A DNA stretch of 64,000 nt from JADMJV01 sp964649085 (GCA_964649085.1 CAZYPN010000005.1:1-64000); one strand, 5' to 3'. Counted from the stretch's first letter, positions 50,981 to 60,457 are shown. Notes: generated by a model from the letters alone, not told the origin. Numbers and translations are program-made.

Positions 50981-51529
50981 TTAACGTTCCGACGGCGGCG
51001 GGTTGGCCGGTCGGAAAGTCTTGATTTGGGTGGGATCGGTGTCGAGATAGGCCCCACCCACGAGATCGATACAGTAGCCTACGGCGGGAAAAACGGCCCG
51101 CAGACACTCGGCGATGGCGGCTGGTTTGCCGGGCAGATTGAGGATCAGAGAGGAACCTCGAACACCGGCGGTTTGACGCGAGAGAATGGCGGTGGGCACC
51201 GATTGCAGCGAGACCGCTCGCATCAACTCGCCAAAGCCCGGAAGCATCTTCTGGCAAACCTTTTCCGTAGCTTCGGGAGTAATATCGCGCAGGGCGGGAC
51301 CCGTGCCGCCCGTGGTGACCACCAGGCTGCAGCCCAGCTGGTCGCAGAGTTCAATCAGGTGTTGCTCGATCTGTTCTTGTTCGTCGGGAATCAGTCGATA
51401 ATGCTCAAACCAGGGTACGCAGAGCACGCTCTGTAGCCACTCCCGGATGGCCGGGCCCGAACGGTCCTGATAGGTGCCCTGGGAGGCGCGGTCGGAAATC
51501 GTTACGATTCCAATGTGCAGGTCAGCCAT
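50981..51529 (-). CDS. mogA: Molybdopterin adenylyltransferase (MogA/MoaB family)
   Basis: 182 residues from ATG 51529. LHIGIVTISDRASQGTYQDRSGPAI is the start of the family; LVVTTGGTGPALRDITPEAT is the MPT-binding T-G-G-T-G site. SRQTAGVRGSSLILNLPGKPAAIAECLRAV ends the fold. It adenylates molybdopterin before molybdenum insertion. No other molybdenum-cofactor gene is in the window. It is divergent from the amidinotransferase across 130 bases. Confidence 0.93.
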   Translation of the reverse strand: MADLHIGIVTISDRASQGTYQDRSGPAIREWLQSVLCVPWFEHYRLIPDEQEQIEQHLIELCDQLGCSLVVTTGGTGPALRDITPEATEKVCQKMLPGFGELMRAVSLQSVPTAILSRQTAGVRGSSLILNLPGKPAAIAECLRAVFPAVGYCIDLVGGAYLDTDPTQIKTFRPANPPPSER

Positions 51530-51584
51530 GGCAGAGAATTGCCTCCTATGTTCCTGCGAATCCTGCCAGGGGATCGCTGGGTCA

Positions 51585-51603
51585 CCTGGAAGCGCCTTCC
51601 AGG
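51585..51603. promoter_or_regulatory. Hairpin/operator between mogA and the amidinotransferase
   Basis: CCTGGAAG-CGC-CTTCCAGG is a perfect 8-bp stem with a 3-base centre, in the 130-base divergent gap. It could be an operator for both genes or a leader hairpin for the amidinotransferase. The start at 51660 is preceded by AAGG 12-15 bases upstream. Confidence 0.4.
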
Positions 51604-51659
51604 GGGGCTCCGGTGAGAATTCCCCGAGAGAACACGATTGACGAAAAGGTGACAGAGCG

Positions 51660-52784
51660 ATGTTAGAGCAGGCCGAAGCCGCGCCCGGCGCCACCCCAGC
51701 CCCGGCCACCCCGTTGGCAGGTCCCGTCCAGACGTACAACGAGTGGGATCCTCTGGAAGAAGTCATCGTCGGCCGGCTCGACGGTGCAGTGGTGCCCAGC
51801 AACCACATCAGCATCAACATCAGCGTTCCCAAACGCGTCATACCCCTATTTGCGCTGTTTTCCGGGGTGCGCTATCCGGGCTTTTTGGTCAAGCCGGCCC
51901 AGCGCGAACTGGACTATTTTATTTCTGTGCTTCAGGCCGAGGGAGTCACGGTGCGCCAGCCCGATGCCCTGGACGGACGACGTTGGATTCAGACCCCCGA
52001 CTGGAAGTCGCGCGGTTTTTGCACGGCCTGCCCGCGTGACGGTTTTCTGGTGGTCGGTGATGAGATCATCGAAACTCCCATGCCCTGGCGTTGTCGCCAC
52101 TTCGAAGGGGTGGCCTACCGCACGCTGTTCAAGGACTATCATCGCCGAGGTGCGCGCTGGACGGCGGCGCCCCGACCGCGCTTGCGCGACGAGCTCTACG
52201 ATTACAACTATGTGATGCCCAAGCCAGGTGAGCCGATGCGCTACGTTCTTACCGAGGCCGAGCCGGTCTTCGACGCGGCCGACTTCACCCGTTGTGGCAA
52301 AGACATCTTCGTCACTCGCAGCAACGTCACCAACCTGTCGGGAATCGACTGGCTGCGTCAACACCTGGGTGACGAATACCGCATTCATCTGGTGGAAAGC
52401 AAGTGTCGACAGCCGATGCATATCGACTCGACCTTCGTGCCTCTGGCGCCGGGGAAGGTGCTGGTCAACCCCGACTTCATCGATATGGATCGGCTGCCGC
52501 CGATTCTGAAGAAATGGGATGTGCTGGTGGCCCCCTATCCCGACAAGGCTCCCGGACCCATGGTGTCACTGTGCAGTCCCTGGCTCAGCATGAACGTGCT
52601 GATGCTGGATGAGAAACGGGTCATTGTTGAGTACTACCAGAAGTCGATGATTCGGGCCCTCAAAGACTGGGGATTTGAGCCTATCCCCTTGCCCTTCACC
52701 CACTTTGCTCCCTTCGGCGGGGCCTTTCATTGCGCCACGCTGGACATTCGCCGCCGGGGAACTCTGCAGAGCTACTTCGACTGA
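51660..52784 (+). CDS. Amidinotransferase, glycine amidinotransferase (AGAT)-like
   Basis: 374 residues from ATG 51660. The fold begins at VQTYNEWDPLEEVIVGRLDGA. The catalytic triad aligns with AGAT: D208 in FDAADFTRCGKD, H254 in MHIDSTFVPL and C358 in GAFHCATLDIRR. Arginine is the usual amidino donor, giving ornithine and a guanidino product. Human AGAT makes guanidinoacetate; cyanobacterial relatives (CyrA, SxtG) act on toxin precursors, so the acceptor here is open. The following two genes are small membrane exporter halves, which suggests product export. A family-typical Pro/Ala-rich N-terminus is present. Confidence 0.92.
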   Translation: MLEQAEAAPGATPAPATPLAGPVQTYNEWDPLEEVIVGRLDGAVVPSNHISINISVPKRVIPLFALFSGVRYPGFLVKPAQRELDYFISVLQAEGVTVRQPDALDGRRWIQTPDWKSRGFCTACPRDGFLVVGDEIIETPMPWRCRHFEGVAYRTLFKDYHRRGARWTAAPRPRLRDELYDYNYVMPKPGEPMRYVLTEAEPVFDAADFTRCGKDIFVTRSNVTNLSGIDWLRQHLGDEYRIHLVESKCRQPMHIDSTFVPLAPGKVLVNPDFIDMDRLPPILKKWDVLVAPYPDKAPGPMVSLCSPWLSMNVLMLDEKRVIVEYYQKSMIRALKDWGFEPIPLPFTHFAPFGGAFHCATLDIRRRGTLQSYFD

Positions 52785-52787
52785 GTC

Positions 52788-53144
52788 GTGGCCGCCAGCG
52801 AGTGGATTCTGACTTTGGTGGCCGTCACGGCCCAGACGTTGGCCAACTTTGCCCTTAGTCTGGGCTTGAAACGCTGGAAACAGGTGCACGATTGGCGCCA
52901 GCGCCTGCTCGATCTGGCTCAGCGTCCGCTGTTGCCGGTTGCTATCGGGCTGCTGGCGTTGCACTTCTTCACCTGGTGCCACCTGTTGAAAACCGCCCAC
53001 CTGTCGGTGGTTGTGCCGCTGACGGCCTTTACCCATGTTCTCAACGCCGTGCTGGCGGGTCCCTTGCTGGGTGAAATGGTGTCGCCCCAGCGCTGGTGCG
53101 GAACCCTGCTCATCGTGAGCGGAATTCTGGTGATCGTCCATTGA
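52788..53144 (+). CDS. Small multidrug/EamA-like transporter half 1
   Basis: 118 residues from GTG 52788, 3 bases after the amidinotransferase stop. Four helices are predicted (WILTLVAVTAQTLANFALSL; LPVAIGLLALHFFTWC; VVVPLTAFTHVLNAVLAGPLL; GTLLIVSGILVIV). The PLTAFTHVLNAVLAG block is a DMT/SMR-type fourth-helix motif. SMR proteins work as antiparallel pairs; here a paralogue follows with a TTGA overlap. Guanidinium-specific SMR exporters are known, so the two could export the guanidino product. The key glutamate of canonical SMR helix 1 is not clearly present. Confidence 0.78.
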   Translation: MAASEWILTLVAVTAQTLANFALSLGLKRWKQVHDWRQRLLDLAQRPLLPVAIGLLALHFFTWCHLLKTAHLSVVVPLTAFTHVLNAVLAGPLLGEMVSPQRWCGTLLIVSGILVIVH

Positions 53145-53503
53145 ATCGGGCGGTGGGTTGGGCATTGCTGGCCATCTGGATGGCCAGCGAGGGAGACATT
53201 CAACTGGCCCGGGCTCTGCGCAGCCTGGGCCCCGAGGCAGGGGGGCTGGGGATGTTTGTCCACCCCCCTTTCTGGTTGGCTCTGTCGTTGCTGGCCGGGC
53301 ACTTTTTCTTATGGCTGTACGTGCTCACCCGTCTGGAACTCTCGGTGGCCGTTCCACTTACGGCCAGCAGTTACGTGTTCAATGCCGTGCTGGTGCACCT
53401 GCGCCTGGGCGAACAGGTCAGTGTTCGACAGTGGCTGGGAACGTTGCTGATCACGCTGGGGGTGGTGATTGTCACCCGAACCAGCCGCCCCCCGCCTCAG
53501 TAG
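53141..53503 (+). CDS. Small multidrug/EamA-like transporter half 2
   Basis: 120 residues from TTG 53141, overlapping the previous TGA (a GTG at 53153 is possible). The four-helix layout repeats: WALLAIWMASEGDIQLARAL; FWLALSLLAGHFFLWLYVL; VAVPLTASSYVFNAVLVHL; GTLLITLGVVIVT. Its VPLTASSYVFNAVL motif matches half 1. Helix 1 carries an acidic E-G-D pair, unlike half 1, so a heterodimer with asymmetric charge is likely. The stop overlaps the MscS gene convergently by 7 bases. Confidence 0.78.
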   Translation: MNRAVGWALLAIWMASEGDIQLARALRSLGPEAGGLGMFVHPPFWLALSLLAGHFFLWLYVLTRLELSVAVPLTASSYVFNAVLVHLRLGEQVSVRQWLGTLLITLGVVIVTRTSRPPPQ

Positions 53504-55434
53504 CTGAAGAAGTCGCGAATCTTGGCCAGGATTTGCTTGCTCAACAGGTTCAGGCCCTCCTGGCCGACCAGTGAGGCGCCGCGGCTGCTGCGTTCCTCGG
53601 CCGCTTCCTGCCTGGCCTGGTCGGTTTTCAGCTTGCGCTCGGCCAGAACCTCGGAAATCATCTCTTCTACCTGGGGATTCTCCGTGAAGATGGCTCGCAG
53701 ATCTTCCTTGCGCAGGCGCAGCAGTTCGGTGTCGGTCTGTGCCGATACCGTGGCCGAGCGGGGCTCGCCCGTAAGCAGGGCCATTTCGCCGAAGTATTGA
53801 CCCGGTTTCATTTCGGCGCTGAGGAAAACCTCACCATCCTGGTCGACGGCGGTGACCTTGAGGCGCCCGCTGCGAATGATGTAGAAGGTGTCGCCAGGCT
53901 GGCCCTGTACACAGACTTTCTCGCCGGCCGCGTACATTTCGTGACGTGCTCGGCGGCGCAGCACCGCCAGTTGATCCTCGCCCAGCACCTTGAAGAAGTC
54001 GACCTTGTCGAGCAACGAGCGCACTTCGCGCTCGACATCCACCCCTTGCTTGGGAGGCGCGTGGTGGATGGTGCGGATGGGGAAAGGAATCTCGATGTCT
54101 TCGCGGTTGAAGCGATACCAGATGGCTTCGCGCACCTTGGAGTCGATGCGAAAGCGCTCGGCGAAATCGTGGATGAAGTAGCGCAGTCGAAACTGGATGT
54201 CGTAGTCGCCGAAGTGCATGAGGTAAACCTCGGGGGCGGGCTCGCGCAAAGCCTCGGGAACCGACTGACAGGCCTCGAGGATGAGTTTCTTCACCAGGTT
54301 GGGGGGATGCCGATAGTGCACCCCCACGTCGATGTAGCGACCCGTGACTCCGGTGGGGCTGGAGTGGTTGTTGATCGCCTCCTGGGCCAGCTTGGAGTTG
54401 GGAAAGATCAGCATATCGCCATGGTTGTTGACCATGGCCGTCGAACGCCAGTCGATCTTGAAGACGTTACCGCTGAACCCCATGACCTCCACCCGATCGC
54501 CCAGCGAGTAGGGCCGGGCCAGGCGCAGGGCCAGGCCCGCGAAAAAATTGCCCAGGGTTTCCTGCAGCGCAAAGCCCAGCGCCACCGAGAGCACGGCCGA
54601 ACCCAGCAGCAACGAGCTGGGGTCTTTCTCGAAAACAGTTACCATGGTCAGGGCCAAAATGGCCAGATAGCCGATGCCTCGGGCCAGGTCGTGGAAGAGC
54701 GTGGGGATGTCCCAGCGCCGAATCAAGGCGAAGTAGTAGTCGAACAGGCTGACCAGCAGACCTTCAAAGAGCAGCGAAGCCAGAATCACCAACAGCACGG
54801 CTCGGGCATATTCCAGTTCCTTGGCGTCGCCAGCGAAGACTTCGAAATCGATCAGGGCAAAGTATCCCACCGATGCCAGCATCAGCAAGAAGAGCGGCAG
54901 GCGCAGGCGCTGGCGCAGCGCCAGCGTGAGGGGGTGCTGCCAGGGGAGCCACTTTACCAGATAGTGATAACTGAGGTGCAGCGACAGGTAAAGCACGAAT
55001 ACCGAAGACAGCTTGGCGCGAAACTCGGCCTCAAAGAGCGGCACCCCGGCCAGAATGGCGATCGGCACGCACAGCAAGGCACCGTAGCCGAAGACGCGGA
55101 TCCAGATCAGGGCCGAATCGTGCAGCGGTCCGCCTTCCGGCCCGTCGAGCATGGGACTGAGCATGGCCTCGATCAGCGTGATCAGCAGCCCGAAATAGAG
55201 AAACAGCTCAACGCCACGAGAATAGTCGGTCAGTTGGGGCAGATGCTGGGTGAGGAAAAGCACCGCGCTGAGAAATACCGGAATCAGGCTGGGAACCCGC
55301 AGGCGGCTTTGGAAGCGCGACCAGCTTTTCCAGGGCAGCTGCACCTTGCTGAGCACCAGGTAGTGCATCACCAGCCCCCCGAGCAAGACCCCGAGAGACT
55401 GGGTGGCGACGAGAAGGATGTGCTGGTCTTCCAT
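53497..55434 (-). CDS. MscS-family channel with C-terminal cyclic-nucleotide-binding domain
   Basis: 645 residues from ATG 55434 (MEDQHILLVATQSLGVLLGG). It has about seven helices before residue 330. The pore-lining and beta-domain blocks of MscS follow: VALGFALQETLGNFFAGLAL, SLGDRVEVMGFSGNVFKIDW and NHGDMLIFPNSKLAQEAINNH. Near 510-640 there is a cNMP domain with phosphate-binding cassette FGEMALLTGEPRSATVSA, whose Arg contacts the cyclic phosphate. This architecture belongs to the bCNG group of MscS proteins, gated by ligand rather than tension. A cyclase is encoded at 2.6-5.5 kb. Its start shares a base with the acyl-CoA oxidase stop. Confidence 0.93.
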   Translation of the reverse strand: MEDQHILLVATQSLGVLLGGLVMHYLVLSKVQLPWKSWSRFQSRLRVPSLIPVFLSAVLFLTQHLPQLTDYSRGVELFLYFGLLITLIEAMLSPMLDGPEGGPLHDSALIWIRVFGYGALLCVPIAILAGVPLFEAEFRAKLSSVFVLYLSLHLSYHYLVKWLPWQHPLTLALRQRLRLPLFLLMLASVGYFALIDFEVFAGDAKELEYARAVLLVILASLLFEGLLVSLFDYYFALIRRWDIPTLFHDLARGIGYLAILALTMVTVFEKDPSSLLLGSAVLSVALGFALQETLGNFFAGLALRLARPYSLGDRVEVMGFSGNVFKIDWRSTAMVNNHGDMLIFPNSKLAQEAINNHSSPTGVTGRYIDVGVHYRHPPNLVKKLILEACQSVPEALREPAPEVYLMHFGDYDIQFRLRYFIHDFAERFRIDSKVREAIWYRFNREDIEIPFPIRTIHHAPPKQGVDVEREVRSLLDKVDFFKVLGEDQLAVLRRRARHEMYAAGEKVCVQGQPGDTFYIIRSGRLKVTAVDQDGEVFLSAEMKPGQYFGEMALLTGEPRSATVSAQTDTELLRLRKEDLRAIFTENPQVEEMISEVLAERKLKTDQARQEAAEERSSRGASLVGQEGLNLLSKQILAKIRDFFSY

Positions 55435-57791
55435 CAGCTCGGCTGGGAGTGGCTCGGAGGAGTAGGATAGTCGCCCAGCGCGATAGGAGCAGCCAGCAGG
55501 TGATCGGGAATGCCGAAGGCGGCCATCACGTCCCAGGCCATCATGCGGGTCTGGCTGCACAGTTCGAGCACCTGGTCGCGAATCGCCTTCGACTTCACCC
55601 CTTCAAAATAGCCGTTCTCGAGAAAGAAGGCGCGGTCGTGCTCGAGGCGAGAAAGGGCAAAGAGACTGCAGAACTGGGCAAGTACCGCCTGGGTTGGGGC
55701 GTCCTGGCAGCGAGCGATGGTATCTTGGAAGGTCTCTAACAGATAACGCTCCACGTTGGCTTTGGCCAGGGCCAGCAGGTGGTCCTGGCACTGGTTGAAG
55801 GCATTCCAGGGCTCGGTGCCCGACTCGATTTTGCGCTTCAGTCGCCCGGCTACCCTCGTCAACAGGTGGTTTTCTCGCATCTTGAAGGCGTGCAGGTGGA
55901 ATTCACCGTCGCGAAGATGGCTGGGGTCCACGTTGCGCGTGGTCAGCGGGTTGGAACTGGAAACGGCCTCGGTGGCGCGCCGCGACAGATACTGCAGCAG
56001 ACCCACGAAGCCCATTTCGGAGAACTGGTGGCGATATTCCGTCAGCAGCGACTTGGCCACCTGTTGGAGCAGCACCGTATTGTCGCCCTCGAAGGTGACA
56101 AAGATATCGATGTCGTCCCGCATGTCGCCAAAGCGATTGGGGGCCAGGTAGCCCTGTCCGCCGCAGCATTCGCGGCAGACCTGCACGGTTTCCAGCGCGT
56201 GCCAGGTGCCCCAGGCTTTCAGGCCGGCGGCCAGACTTTCGATGCGACGCCTGCCTTCTTCGCTGCTCAGGCTGTCGACGCAGCGCAGGGCCAGGTCTTG
56301 AAAGGCAAAGTTAAGGGCCAGGGTGGCCGCCAGACGGGGCAACAGTCGGCGTTGATGCTGCTGATAGTCGAGAATCGGTTGTTCGGGGGCTCCCTCGGCC
56401 CCGAACTGGCGGCGCTGTTCACCGTAGCGCAGGGCGATGCTGAGCGCGTTCTTGCTGACGCTGGTGGAGGCCGCGGCCAGCGTAACTCGACCCAACACCA
56501 GGGTGCTGATCATCGTAAAGAAGCGCTTGGTGGGGCTGGTGATCGGGCTGCTGTAGCGGCCCTCGGCGGATACCTGGGCATAGCGGTCGAGCAGATTTTC
56601 GCGGGGCACGCGCACTTTGCTAAAGCGCAAACGTCCGTTGTCGACCCCGTGCAGTCCGATCTTTTCGCCGCAGTCTTCGATCTGAATGCCAGGCAAGGGG
56701 GCCCCGTTGCGATCGCGGATGGGCACCAGGAAAGCATGCACCCCAAAGTTCTGCTGATCGATCACCAGTTGCGCGAATACCGTGGCCATCTGCCCGTGCA
56801 GGGCGGCATTGCCGATGTAGTCCTTGCGCGCCGCCAGGTTGGGGGTGTGGATGATGAACTCTTCACGCTCGCGGTCGTAGGTGGCGGTGGTTTCCAAGGC
56901 CCTCACGTTGGAGCCGTGGCCCGTTTCGGTCATGGCGAAACAGCCCGGCAGGTCCAGCTTCAGGGCCTGAGGCAGGATAGCCTTATGGTGGCGTTCCGTG
57001 CCAAGGTGGTAAATACTGCCGCAAAAAAGTCCAAAGTGCACCCCGAATTTGATGGTCAGCGACAGGTCGAAGTGAGCCAGGGCCTCGATAGCCGTGAGAA
57101 AACCCAACATGTCGCCGCCCCCGCCAACTTCCTCGGGATAGGCCAGGCCGCCGATGCCCATCTGGGACAGGTCGAAGCACCAGTTGTAGACGCGATCGCG
57201 AAACACCGCGGTGGTCAGGCCATAGTCGTGGCGGAACCTCGATTGCTCGAGGGTTTTGAACATTTGCTCGCGCATTTCGGGTCGGGGCCCGGCCAGCATT
57301 TTCCTCAAGGGACGGGGGTTGAATCGTCGGGGGGCTTCGCCGGTGGCGCTTCGCAGTGGACCCATCAGCAGTTCGGCTGGAATGCCGGCGCCGCTCAGTT
57401 CCAGGTGTTCCTCCAGCACGGCCAAAGCACCCAGGGCAGCGCTATCCTGACTCAGTTGACCCAGGTTGCGCGAATAGTCCAGCAACCGGGGGGCCTGACT
57501 CCAGTCAACGTCGCTGCACTGTTGAGCCAGGTTCAAAATCAGGGTGCGCAATTGTAAGAATTCTTGCGGACTGAGCGTATCGACCAGTAGCAGGCGAACC
57601 ACTTCCAGACCGTCCGGCGCCCACTGGCGTTGAGCCAGGGTGTCGGCGATCTCGCGGCGTCGCTCGGCGCTAAGGGAGCCCTCGGACCAGGCGGCATACA
57701 GCCAGGGCAGGACGGCTCGTTGTAGAGAGGTGAGTTGCCCACCCCCCTGGTTCAGAAGTTGACTTCGCTGTTCTTCAAGCGTGGTGGACAT
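55434..57791 (-). CDS. Acyl-CoA oxidase/dehydrogenase-type flavoprotein (785 aa)
   Basis: ATG 57791 (MSTTLEEQRSQLLNQGG). The N-terminal 190 residues are helical and not part of the core. Then come acyl-CoA oxidase blocks: CFAMTETGHGSNVRALETTATYD, FVTFEGDNTVLLQQVAKSL and CRECCGGQGYLAPNRF. FAD and CoA contacts lie in ITSPTKRFFTMISTL and RYGEQRRQFG. The catalytic Glu is expected in VTFEGDN. Peroxisomal-type acyl-CoA oxidases are about 660 residues, so this is longer by the N-terminal part. It probably starts beta-oxidation of fatty acyl-CoA. It is upstream of the MscS gene and divergent from the helical 872-residue gene. Confidence 0.9.
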   Translation of the reverse strand: MSTTLEEQRSQLLNQGGGQLTSLQRAVLPWLYAAWSEGSLSAERRREIADTLAQRQWAPDGLEVVRLLLVDTLSPQEFLQLRTLILNLAQQCSDVDWSQAPRLLDYSRNLGQLSQDSAALGALAVLEEHLELSGAGIPAELLMGPLRSATGEAPRRFNPRPLRKMLAGPRPEMREQMFKTLEQSRFRHDYGLTTAVFRDRVYNWCFDLSQMGIGGLAYPEEVGGGGDMLGFLTAIEALAHFDLSLTIKFGVHFGLFCGSIYHLGTERHHKAILPQALKLDLPGCFAMTETGHGSNVRALETTATYDREREEFIIHTPNLAARKDYIGNAALHGQMATVFAQLVIDQQNFGVHAFLVPIRDRNGAPLPGIQIEDCGEKIGLHGVDNGRLRFSKVRVPRENLLDRYAQVSAEGRYSSPITSPTKRFFTMISTLVLGRVTLAAASTSVSKNALSIALRYGEQRRQFGAEGAPEQPILDYQQHQRRLLPRLAATLALNFAFQDLALRCVDSLSSEEGRRRIESLAAGLKAWGTWHALETVQVCRECCGGQGYLAPNRFGDMRDDIDIFVTFEGDNTVLLQQVAKSLLTEYRHQFSEMGFVGLLQYLSRRATEAVSSSNPLTTRNVDPSHLRDGEFHLHAFKMRENHLLTRVAGRLKRKIESGTEPWNAFNQCQDHLLALAKANVERYLLETFQDTIARCQDAPTQAVLAQFCSLFALSRLEHDRAFFLENGYFEGVKSKAIRDQVLELCSQTRMMAWDVMAAFGIPDHLLAAPIALGDYPTPPSHSQPS

Positions 57792-57838
57792 GCGGCCGGT
57801 TTCCCGAGGCCACGGGGTTTCCCCTGCAGTGGCGGGAG

Positions 57839-60457
57839 ATGGGCACGGGTGGCGAAGCATCGCCCATGCTGCACGAGTCGTTTTGCGAATTGGAAGGCTG
57901 CCTCAGCCTTCCCGATGTTCAGCAGCGGCTGGCTCAGGCCGGTCTGCAGGCCGGTCCCCGCCATTTAACGCGTCTGCTGGCCTTGCACCAGCGCGGCCTG
58001 AAGCTCAGTTGGGCTGCGCTCGAGGGCCTGCTCAGCGAGGCTCCACAGTTGTTGATGTCTCCGCGCTGGATGGAGCTGCCGTCCAGCCTGCCCGATCTGG
58101 CCCGCGAGTTGGCCCCGCTGGGCCTGGCTCTGCGCCCTGGCTCGGGGTCTTCGGGCTGGGAAGTGCTCAGCTCCGACGAAGTATGGATGGACTCCCAGGA
58201 GCAGGGGTTGCTGCCGGTGGCTGCCCAGTCGGTGTCGCTGGCGATGGTGGGCATGGCGGAACGCCCACCGGAGAACTGGCCCGAGTCCTGGCGCATCGTA
58301 GCTGACGCCGAGGATACCTCGCGAATTTTGGAGCATTTGCGTTCGGCCTTTCGCCAGTTACGCCAACAGGGCCGAGATCCCGGGCCGCTGTTGTGGCTGG
58401 CCCTGCGTCGACGGCGCGGCGAGGTGACACGCGAAGTGGCTCACCTGGTCCACCAATACCTCGACGCTGACATCGGCCGCCACCTCGAGTTTCTTTTCTC
58501 CGGCGAAGTCGCTCAGGCCCAGCAGGCCCTGCAGGAACTGCGGCGTCAATTTGGTCAGGGCGGTCAGGGGTCGTGGGACCTGCCCTTTCTGGTAGGGCTG
58601 CTGCAGATTCTCTGGGAAAGCCAGGGGCTGCGGTCACAGATCCTCGATCTGGTCGAGGAACTTACGCCCCGCTGGTTACAGCAGCCGACTTTGATTCTGG
58701 GTTGGTGGGAAGAGTGCCTGGCCGAGGTCTCAGGCGCCTCACCCGAGGTGGTTCGAAAGCTGGCTCAGTTGACGCTGTCGTGGGCCGGGGCCGGCGTCGA
58801 CCTCAAGCCACTGTTGCGGCGACGCCTGGAGCGGGCGCTGTCGTTGGAGGAGCGCCTGCTCTCTTGCTGGTTGCTGGTCCAACTGCCCGGCGGGCCCCCT
58901 GAGCCCGATGGCCAGTTGCTCGACCAGGCATTGAGGTTGGCCTGCCAACCCCTGCTCAGCGGTCAGGTTCTGGTGAGGGTCGAGCAAATTCTGGGGCAGT
59001 TGGGCACAACAGCCTTGGAAAAGCTGCTGGACGAAGCCTGGTGGCCCCAACTGGGCCCCGACCTGCGCCACTGGACTCTGGCTCAGGCCTTGCAGCAGGT
59101 CGACGACGGTGTGCGCTTGCGGGGGCATCGCCGGGCTGTGCAGGAAGTGGTGGCGGGCTCCCGTCGCACGCTGCGCCTGCTGGCCCATCTCGATCGCCAA
59201 CTCCAACCTGACGATGCGGGTCAGGACGATGAGGACCTGCACTATGCTTTGATCGGCTTTCTGGAGCAGGAAATTCCGCTGCTGGAAGAGCCCGACGACC
59301 GCTGGGCCATCGCGCAGTTGGTAGGCCTCGACCCCGGAGTGCTCGAGCGCTTGCTGGCTCGAGTCCAGCGCGATGCTGATATGGGCTCGCGGGCCTTCCC
59401 GTCGCGGCTGGAGAGCTGGGCAAAACACTGCTTTGCCGCAGCGCGGGCCCCTTCCGATGCCGTGTTGGAGCGCTTCTTGCAAGCCGCCCAGGGAGGCGAG
59501 CGGCTGGAGATCTGGCGCAGTTGGGCCTGGCTCATCGCCTGCGCCGACCTGGCCCCGAACTGGCGAGAGCGCTTGATTGAGGAATTGGAACAAGGTTGTC
59601 GGCGCTTTCCCGAACAGGGCCCGCTGTGGTGGGAAATCGTGCAGTCAAGCCCCGATCCAGACATCGCCCGCCGCGCCGAAAACGTGATGCTGCAGGTACT
59701 GGCTCAGCAGCAGCCGGCTCGGGCCACCCTGCAGAGTTTGCTGGAAGCGCTGGGACGCTGTTTGCCGCGCTGGTATCAGATGCAGGAACTCATCCAGGCA
59801 CTCAGCCTGCGGTTGCTCTGGCTGCGTTCCCAAGATACGCCGCAGGCTCGCTTGCGCTGGGCTCTTTCGCGCGAGACCGAGGGCGACGGAGTGCTGAACC
59901 CGGAGAGCTGGGATGCACAGCAGCGCGATCTGGCCCTGCAGCTGCTAGGACAACTGGCTTTGCGTCCCGATCTCGACCTGGCACTGCGGCGTCCCTTGCG
60001 AGTGCGTTGCTGGCAGTTCATCAAGGACTGGCTCGAAGGCGTCTGGCGTGGGGGCGACAGCTACCAGCATCGCTCGATGCCATTGTGGACCTCGGGACGG
60101 GGGTTGTTGCAGCAGACGGAACTCAGCGAGTTGCCCCTGGTCGACGATCTGGCCGAAAACGTCCTGGGGTTGCAGGACAGTTACCCCGATCGGCTACGCC
60201 TGTTGACCCACAGTGACTGTTTGGGTTTCTTGCTCGACTGGTCACTGCTCCCGTGCCCTTCTGTCGACGAGCAGCTTCAGCGTCAGCGCCGGATGCTGAC
60301 GATGCTGGGTCAGTTGATCGCCAGCAGCGATCGCGACTACCGGCCGGTGGCGGTGGGATATCTTGTGGGGCTTCATCTGGATCAACTGCATCCTTTGGTG
60401 CGCAAGGATTGGGCCCGCCTCAGGCAACGCTGGGAGGGTTGGCTCTACGGAGAATGA
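57839..60457 (+). CDS. Large helical protein of unknown function (872 aa)
   Basis: ATG 57839, with GGGAG 6-10 bases upstream. Nearly all residues form short helices rich in Leu, Gln, Trp and Arg (LRRRRGEVTREVAHLVHQYL, LRHWTLAQALQQVDDGV, LARVQRDADMGSRAFPSR), as in HEAT-like solenoids. A region near 780-800 holds many aromatic residues (GDSYQHRSMPLWTSGRG). No signal peptide, membrane helix or catalytic motif is seen. It is divergent from the acyl-CoA oxidase, with 47 bases between the starts. No family is recalled. Confidence 0.7.
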   Translation: MGTGGEASPMLHESFCELEGCLSLPDVQQRLAQAGLQAGPRHLTRLLALHQRGLKLSWAALEGLLSEAPQLLMSPRWMELPSSLPDLARELAPLGLALRPGSGSSGWEVLSSDEVWMDSQEQGLLPVAAQSVSLAMVGMAERPPENWPESWRIVADAEDTSRILEHLRSAFRQLRQQGRDPGPLLWLALRRRRGEVTREVAHLVHQYLDADIGRHLEFLFSGEVAQAQQALQELRRQFGQGGQGSWDLPFLVGLLQILWESQGLRSQILDLVEELTPRWLQQPTLILGWWEECLAEVSGASPEVVRKLAQLTLSWAGAGVDLKPLLRRRLERALSLEERLLSCWLLVQLPGGPPEPDGQLLDQALRLACQPLLSGQVLVRVEQILGQLGTTALEKLLDEAWWPQLGPDLRHWTLAQALQQVDDGVRLRGHRRAVQEVVAGSRRTLRLLAHLDRQLQPDDAGQDDEDLHYALIGFLEQEIPLLEEPDDRWAIAQLVGLDPGVLERLLARVQRDADMGSRAFPSRLESWAKHCFAAARAPSDAVLERFLQAAQGGERLEIWRSWAWLIACADLAPNWRERLIEELEQGCRRFPEQGPLWWEIVQSSPDPDIARRAENVMLQVLAQQQPARATLQSLLEALGRCLPRWYQMQELIQALSLRLLWLRSQDTPQARLRWALSRETEGDGVLNPESWDAQQRDLALQLLGQLALRPDLDLALRRPLRVRCWQFIKDWLEGVWRGGDSYQHRSMPLWTSGRGLLQQTELSELPLVDDLAENVLGLQDSYPDRLRLLTHSDCLGFLLDWSLLPCPSVDEQLQRQRRMLTMLGQLIASSDRDYRPVAVGYLVGLHLDQLHPLVRKDWARLRQRWEGWLYGE

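Noticed and set aside
53797..55470. 557-residue plus-strand frame opposite MscS
   Set aside because: The protein is Gln/His-rich antisense sequence; the minus strand has MscS and cNMP motifs.
55779..57557. 592-residue plus-strand frame opposite acyl-CoA oxidase
   Set aside because: Gly/Ala/Gln-rich shadow of a well-defined flavoprotein; no motif or start signal.
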